A DNA stretch of 64,000 nucleotides from an uncultured Lachnospiraceae bacterium (GTDB taxonomy: Bacteria > Bacillota > Clostridia > Lachnospirales > Lachnospiraceae): contig CACZBF010000007.1 of assembly GCA_902779355.1 (NCBI GenBank), forward strand, positions 58,476 through 122,475, given 5' to 3'. This document shows, piece by piece, positions 59,926-64,000 of the stretch. The notes beneath the pieces are model-generated. The model worked only from the letters and a program-made list of their open reading frames with translations. It had not been told where the DNA came from and ran no database searches. Every line of letters begins with the position of its first letter. Position 1 is the first letter of the stretch. Made by a program: the position numbers and the translations under genes.

Positions 59926-62900
59926 CTAACCCTGATATTTTTCCACCACAAGGCCGGTGTGGCCGACGATCTTATTTGCGATGTTGCCCATCATGGCCAG
60001 CTTCATCCGCTCCACCGGAATGAAATCATAAGATCCCATCATATCGCCATCCGCATCCTGGTTGCCGTTCTTCTGATTCACGCCGGTATCCTTGACCATA
60101 AATCCGGTTAATTGTCTTATCCCGTTCACCCATTGATAGCAGGCCGCGCAGACGTTGATGGTATGATCCGTCCTCATAGTCTCGCCCAGATTCAGCTTTT
60201 GCTTTTGTTTCGCAAAATCTCCTTCGCCGTACAGCAGCACGCCTTCATTCACCGTGATCATCAGGGTGTTTCCTTTATCAAGCTCCTGTGACATGATATC
60301 CACTGCCTGATCCGCGGTGGTTCCTGCTTTGTCGGTCTGTAACGCATGGCTCTTGAGATTGTTGGCCGTCATGATGGCCGCCAGATGCTTGACGAAGGTG
60401 CCGCCGCCGTCCATGGTGGCATAATCCTTTGACAGCACGATCTTGCCGTCCTTCACGATGGGCTCGCCGCAGGCGTCTCTTTCAGGCGCATAGACGGTCT
60501 CCATCAACCCCATCTGGAAACCCAGCTCCACGTTGCTGTTTTCGTTTGAGATATCGAAGCCGTTCAGCATCTGATTGATGGCGTAAGAGCTGCTGGCGTA
60601 GTTACAGGTCCCGAGGAATCCCTTGTCGTTGTTTCGTCCCTGCCACTTGATGGATCTGTTGTGGGTCAGGGGGCTGGGATAAACCCAGAAGGGTCCGGAG
60701 ATGGCGCCTGTCTGCTTATCCGTAAACTGCATCTCCGCGCCGAATCTCTGATCCACCTGAAGCACCGTGCCGGTGCTGCCGTTAAAGTCAAAGGTGGACT
60801 GCGTATCCGCCGGGTTGGAAGTCATCTTCGGCGGATTCCTGGTGTCCAGCATCTGTTTTCTCACACGCTGGGAATTCAGCAGGATGTTGGCAAAGATCTT
60901 GTCTTTCTTCTTCAGCGCCTCAAACTCCGCCTTTGTCAGATCCTCCAGCTGCAGCACGCCGAAAAAGGTCTCATTGTACTTCATGAGTCTTTCGGTATAC
61001 TGCGACAGGCTCTGGTTATGGGTAGCAGGATCATCCATCTGCAGATTCTTGGACAACTCCAGCATCTTCTGATAAGCATTCTCCTTGAACTGATCCCTGC
61101 GGGTGCCGGACTTCCCGAAGGTGGGTTTGTACTCCCGGATCTTCTTCACCTGGGTCTCCAGTCTCTTCTGCTTTTCCGCGCCTTGCTGAGTCTTCTTGTA
61201 CTTGGCGGACATCCAGAGTCCGGAGATCTCCTTCTTGAAGGACTCCATGGTCTTTTTGATGCTCCAGGCAGCCTCTACGATCACCGAATCCCGTTCAAAG
61301 GACTCCTCTCTCTGTGAGACCGCGATCATGTAATTCTTCATCCGATCCTGCTCAGCCAGCGCCGCATCGATCTCCGCCTTTTCCTGGTCGTTAAAAGCGC
61401 CTTTATGATTCTTGATCCGGTTCTTTAAGTCTCTCAGCCTGTCAGAGCTGACGCGCGCCACCTTCTGCATCTCGTGCAGCGTCACATAGCGGGCGATATC
61501 CGCCTGAGTCCAGCCGTTCTCCTTTGCTTCCTTATTGAGCTGCTTATCAGTTGCGGCGATCTGAATGAACTTATTCTGGTAAAACTGATCCTTCGCATTC
61601 TGTTCCAGCTCATCCATTCTGAGGGACTGTCCGCTCTGGAATCGATCGGACATTTCCAGCGGCGGGCAGGTCTTGATCTTGTTAAATTTCTCCTTGATGG
61701 CCTTGCGCTGGATGGTGGCTGTGGGAAGGCCCTCTGCCTTACGGTCGAGAGCCGGTCTGGACTTGGTGATCTGTTTATACTGGATGGCGATGTTCTTATC
61801 CAGCAGCGTCTCCCGCTTCTGGGACACCTCTTCATAGGCCTCACGCAGCTGCTTTTTCAGCTGGTTTAACGTCGCGAGAAAATATTTGTCCTGGGGTCCG
61901 CTGGTCTGGAACGTATCGAGATAGCCCAGCAGACCTCCGGTTTCAAGCATCTGCTGCAGGGACTCGGTCTTGAGCGTGTTGTACCATTCCATGGTACCGT
62001 TTCTATCCATCACCTTCTTGAGGTTTTCCATCAGCTGAAAACAGTTTTGGAGTCCCCGCTGCGCTGCCTGGTTGATCTTCACCATATCCACAAAGCGCTG
62101 TTTTTCCTGATCCGTCCAGTTCGCCGATACCGCCTGGACATTTGCATTCAACCCGCAGGCCCACGCAAAATCACGGTCCAACTTCGCCTTCTGCTTTGCT
62201 TTTCCTTTCAGTTTGCGAAGCGCCTGATCTTCCGCGGCCAAGCGGTTCATGACCTCCTGCTGCTCCGCTGATGCCGGCGGGAGCAACATATATGCAAAGT
62301 CTGTCGCCATGGAATTCTGGTTGTTTCTCATGGCATTGTCGACGGTGGTATAGGCGAGATCCACCTGGTTGCTGCCCACGGTTTCCGCCCGCTCCATCTC
62401 GGTCAGACCACCCAGATTGGCAGTGATGTCATTCAGCGCCGCCTCGATCTTTTTGATCTTGCGCTTCACGCCCAGCTTGGAAAGGAAGAAACTGTGGCCC
62501 TGCTTATAATTGCGGCAGACAGCCTTCAGCATATTGGCAGACACATTGACGGAATCGTTCTCATCCCACCCCTTTTCATTGGAGGCCTTCTTCAGAAATT
62601 CATTCAGGGTCTGGACCAGGGAGTTGTACAGCGGATCGCTGGATTTATCGGCTTCCAGTTCCAGTGCGAGAGCCACGAGCTGCTTCATCTGTGCGGAAAC
62701 CTTATTCCCGGCCTGATCGTCCGGATTGTTCGCTCCTTTCTCGACCATCTTCGCCTTGATATATTTCCACTCTTTTTTCTCACGCTCCAGATCCCGCTGC
62801 TGCCCCTGCTGATTGACATTCTGGACGCGGTTCTGGAAAACGTTGGTATGGATGTTGTTGATCTCGCCCGCCGGCACCGGCCCGACGATCGGGATGGGCC

Positions 62901-63249
62901 CCACGATCGGCATGGGGTTCGGGTTCATATTGCCGTTTTGGTTGATATTGATGTTGACGTTTTGATTGACGTTCCCTTCAACATTGATATTCTCTTCGAC
63001 ATTCTGATAGCCCATAGCCTGATTCGGCAGAACCCCGGTATTCCCGCGCAGATTCGTGCGCGGTGCATAACCAGGCGGCATCGGCCTAAGCGGAAGCGGC
63101 CCCCCGAATCGCTGCCCGGGCATATACCCATACACCGGATTCAGCGGTGCAGACACCGGCACGCCTTGATTCATCGTGTTCTGCTGGTTTTGGTAGCTTG
63201 TATCGATCTGGTAGCCCGGATCCATCCTTCTATGTTGATAATCAGCCAT
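59926..63249 (-). CDS. Large helical protein with papain-like C-terminal protease domain, candidate effector D (1107 aa)
   Basis: Residues 1-150 are a Pro-, Asn- and Gln-rich disordered arm with short N-V-N-x-N repeats (about 83-110) and IVGP repeats. Residues 150-820 are helical. The C-terminal 280 residues look like a papain-fold cysteine protease: NNDKGFLGTCNYASSSYAIN gives the nucleophile (Cys882) at the start of a helix, TDHTINVCAACYQWVNG the His (His1029) on a strand, and LTGFMVKDTGVNQ an Asp (Asp1054) as third residue. Position and spacing fit the papain/C39-like clan. Start: GGAAGGAGG 5 nt before the ATG. The gene heads its own operon, and its promoter holds perfect tandem TGACACA boxes like the CIS promoter. 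Likely injected protease, with the disordered arm as a possible loading signal. Confidence 0.8.
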   Translation of the reverse strand: MADYQHRRMDPGYQIDTSYQNQQNTMNQGVPVSAPLNPVYGYMPGQRFGGPLPLRPMPPGYAPRTNLRGNTGVLPNQAMGYQNVEENINVEGNVNQNVNININQNGNMNPNPMPIVGPIPIVGPVPAGEINNIHTNVFQNRVQNVNQQGQQRDLEREKKEWKYIKAKMVEKGANNPDDQAGNKVSAQMKQLVALALELEADKSSDPLYNSLVQTLNEFLKKASNEKGWDENDSVNVSANMLKAVCRNYKQGHSFFLSKLGVKRKIKKIEAALNDITANLGGLTEMERAETVGSNQVDLAYTTVDNAMRNNQNSMATDFAYMLLPPASAEQQEVMNRLAAEDQALRKLKGKAKQKAKLDRDFAWACGLNANVQAVSANWTDQEKQRFVDMVKINQAAQRGLQNCFQLMENLKKVMDRNGTMEWYNTLKTESLQQMLETGGLLGYLDTFQTSGPQDKYFLATLNQLKKQLREAYEEVSQKRETLLDKNIAIQYKQITKSRPALDRKAEGLPTATIQRKAIKEKFNKIKTCPPLEMSDRFQSGQSLRMDELEQNAKDQFYQNKFIQIAATDKQLNKEAKENGWTQADIARYVTLHEMQKVARVSSDRLRDLKNRIKNHKGAFNDQEKAEIDAALAEQDRMKNYMIAVSQREESFERDSVIVEAAWSIKKTMESFKKEISGLWMSAKYKKTQQGAEKQKRLETQVKKIREYKPTFGKSGTRRDQFKENAYQKMLELSKNLQMDDPATHNQSLSQYTERLMKYNETFFGVLQLEDLTKAEFEALKKKDKIFANILLNSQRVRKQMLDTRNPPKMTSNPADTQSTFDFNGSTGTVLQVDQRFGAEMQFTDKQTGAISGPFWVYPSPLTHNRSIKWQGRNNDKGFLGTCNYASSSYAINQMLNGFDISNENSNVELGFQMGLMETVYAPERDACGEPIVKDGKIVLSKDYATMDGGGTFVKHLAAIMTANNLKSHALQTDKAGTTADQAVDIMSQELDKGNTLMITVNEGVLLYGEGDFAKQKQKLNLGETMRTDHTINVCAACYQWVNGIRQLTGFMVKDTGVNQKNGNQDADGDMMGSYDFIPVERMKLAMMGNIANKIVGHTGLVVEKYQG

Positions 63250-63291
63250 AAGATCCTCCTTCCTTGCCGTCCGGATTGTCGTCTTGCACCC

Positions 63292-63347
63292 ATTCTATCA
63301 AATTTTTTTTAAACTGGAAATAAGAGATGTGTGTCAGTTTTGTGTCA
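63292..63347 (-). promoter_or_regulatory. Box-controlled promoter of effector D operon (two perfect TGACACA, 11 bp apart)
   Basis: On the minus strand TGACACA lies at 63347-63341 and 63336-63330, an 11-bp step identical to the CIS promoter. A TG-extended -10 (TGATAGAAT, core TAGAAT 63297-63292) begins 39 nt after the start of the proximal box, which is 28 plus one 11-bp turn, so boxes and polymerase remain on the same helix face. The leader is about 35 nt. Confidence 0.6.
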
Positions 63348-63378
63348 TTTGTACGATTATGCCACATATTTTTTTTGC

Positions 63379-63512
63379 CCTTTACAGGGCATGTGATCCG
63401 TGCTATAGTAAATCCACATTTCTGGAAAACCCATCTGGACATTTCGTCCGACTTTTCCACGAAATCTCTTGTAACAATGTTGTACGCATTTTATAATCAA
63501 AGGAGGAGTAGG
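63379..63512 (+). repeat. Inverted second copy of the Rpn upstream region
   Basis: Nearly identical to the reverse complement of 53355-53489, including the TGCCCT/AGGGCA hairpin, the TGCTATAGT -10 and the AAAGGAGGAG ribosome site. The two copies face each other across the effector C/D block. Confidence 0.85.
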
Positions 63513-63513
63513 T

Positions 63514-63879
63514 TTGGATTACATCGCAGGTGGCACGAGATCGGGAGTACTTTCCGATCGTCTTCGGGAGGAAGTGGAAAAGTCCAAAACGAAGGAGAAA
63601 TGGAGGCTGGACTATATGACACTACAAGAGAAGTACAGAGAAAAATATGATGAGGGTCGAGAAGAAGGAAGAGAAGAAGGAAGAAAAGAAGGCAAGACAG
63701 ATCTTCTTATAAGCTTAGTCTGCAAAAAACTCCGAAAAGGAAAGAGCATTCCACAGATTGCGGATGAACTGGAAGCGGACGAGATCCGCATTCAAGCGAT
63801 CTGCCAAGAAGCGGAAAAGTTTGCACCTGATTATGACGAAGAGAAGGTGTTGAAAGCAGTGCAGGCTGCTGTAGTGTAG
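63514..63879 (+). pseudogene. Truncated Rpn gene: C-terminal domain only, possibly still translated (121 aa)
   Basis: The sequence DYIAGGTRSGVLSDRLREEV onward is almost identical to residues from about 173 to the end of the 52473-53354 Rpn protein. The nuclease part is missing by a clean deletion: the Rpn ribosome site (AAAGGAGGAG) is joined directly to TTG GAT TAC, so TTG at 63514 can start translation in frame. The product keeps the Glu/Gly-rich tail and the C-terminal helical domain. Rpn genes are known to make C-terminal small proteins from internal starts that block the long form, so this remnant could be a stand-alone version. It may equally be a decaying pseudogene. A strong terminator follows. 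Confidence 0.75.
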
Positions 63880-63950
63880 AAAGAGCACTAATTACCAGGT
63901 GAAAAAGGGGCTGTCGCAATAGAAACTTAGACAGCACTTTCCAATCGGAG

Positions 63951-63978
63951 AAAATCCGGCCTTGATGGCCGGATTTTT
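63951..63978 (+). terminator. Intrinsic terminator after the truncated Rpn gene
   Basis: AAAATCCGGCC pairs exactly with GGCCGGATTTT around a 5-nt loop, with a five-T run on the plus strand. It lies about 70 nt past the stop codon. Confidence 0.88.
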
Positions 63979-64000
63979 CCATTTATAACGTGATTCCTTG

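Noticed and set aside
63901..63940. AGGGGCTGTCGCAA sequence resembling an insertion-sequence end
   Set aside because: No transposase gene, target duplication or matching opposite end is visible within the window.
1..64000. tRNA, rRNA, CRISPR, phage integrase or replication origin
   Set aside because: None was recognised on either strand by reading; a tRNA or Rfam scan could not be run here.

Overview
The window looks like part of a low-to-mid-GC Gram-positive chromosome, most likely Clostridia and perhaps Lachnospiraceae. The grounds are strong AGGAGG-type ribosome sites, TTG and GTG starts, many extended -10 promoters (TGnTATAAT), SpoIIE-type phosphatases with STAS and anti-sigma-like partners, and Rpn-family nuclease genes with Glu/Gly-rich tails. 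No lineage marker (rRNA or similar) is present, so this placement is inference. Almost everything lies on the minus strand; the exceptions are one regulator (38451-39647) and a truncated nuclease gene at the right edge.

Region 1 (1-29830, read right to left) is a contractile injection system (CIS) operon. Recognisable phage-tail-like parts are a Pvc16/DUF4255-type tail terminator, a DUF4280 PAAR-like tip, a sheath, a tube protein, a tail assembly chaperone whose conserved second domain (DUF6760-like) lies in the -1 frame, and a second tube protein with a long repeat-built C-terminal extension. They are preceded in the same operon by an unusual envelope module: a CIS-associated protein with an Ig-like end, a membrane pseudokinase, a four-helix membrane protein ending in a degenerate class III cyclase fold, a membrane MORN-repeat protein, and three very large Sec-exported coiled-coil proteins (one TolC-like, two paralogous). 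This points to a system attached to or crossing the cell envelope rather than a freely released particle. Baseplate, spike and ATPase genes are not in the window and should lie off the left edge.

Region 2 (30213-63249) looks like an effector and control island. Four large soluble helical proteins (1253, 1001, 1384 and 1107 aa) are candidate cargo. Two of them end in papain/calpain-like cysteine protease domains. Each sits beside a GNAT-like protein, and six GNAT-like proteins share one C-terminal domain. Between them lie five SpoIIE/PP2C phosphatases (one fused to an RsbW-like ATPase domain), a STAS protein, and three multi-helix membrane proteins (one with a degenerate GGDEF domain), which together resemble a partner-switching signalling circuit.

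Regulation: the same tandem box (two TGACACA-like repeats exactly 11 bp apart) lies upstream of the CIS operon and of two effector operons, in the same orientation relative to the gene. This is the best sequence evidence that the large helical proteins belong to the injection system. A two-headed HTH regulator in the middle has a good promoter and a perfect 26-bp palindrome before its start. Mobile or repetitive DNA is limited to REP-like hairpins and two inverted copies of an Rpn nuclease locus flanking the last effector block.
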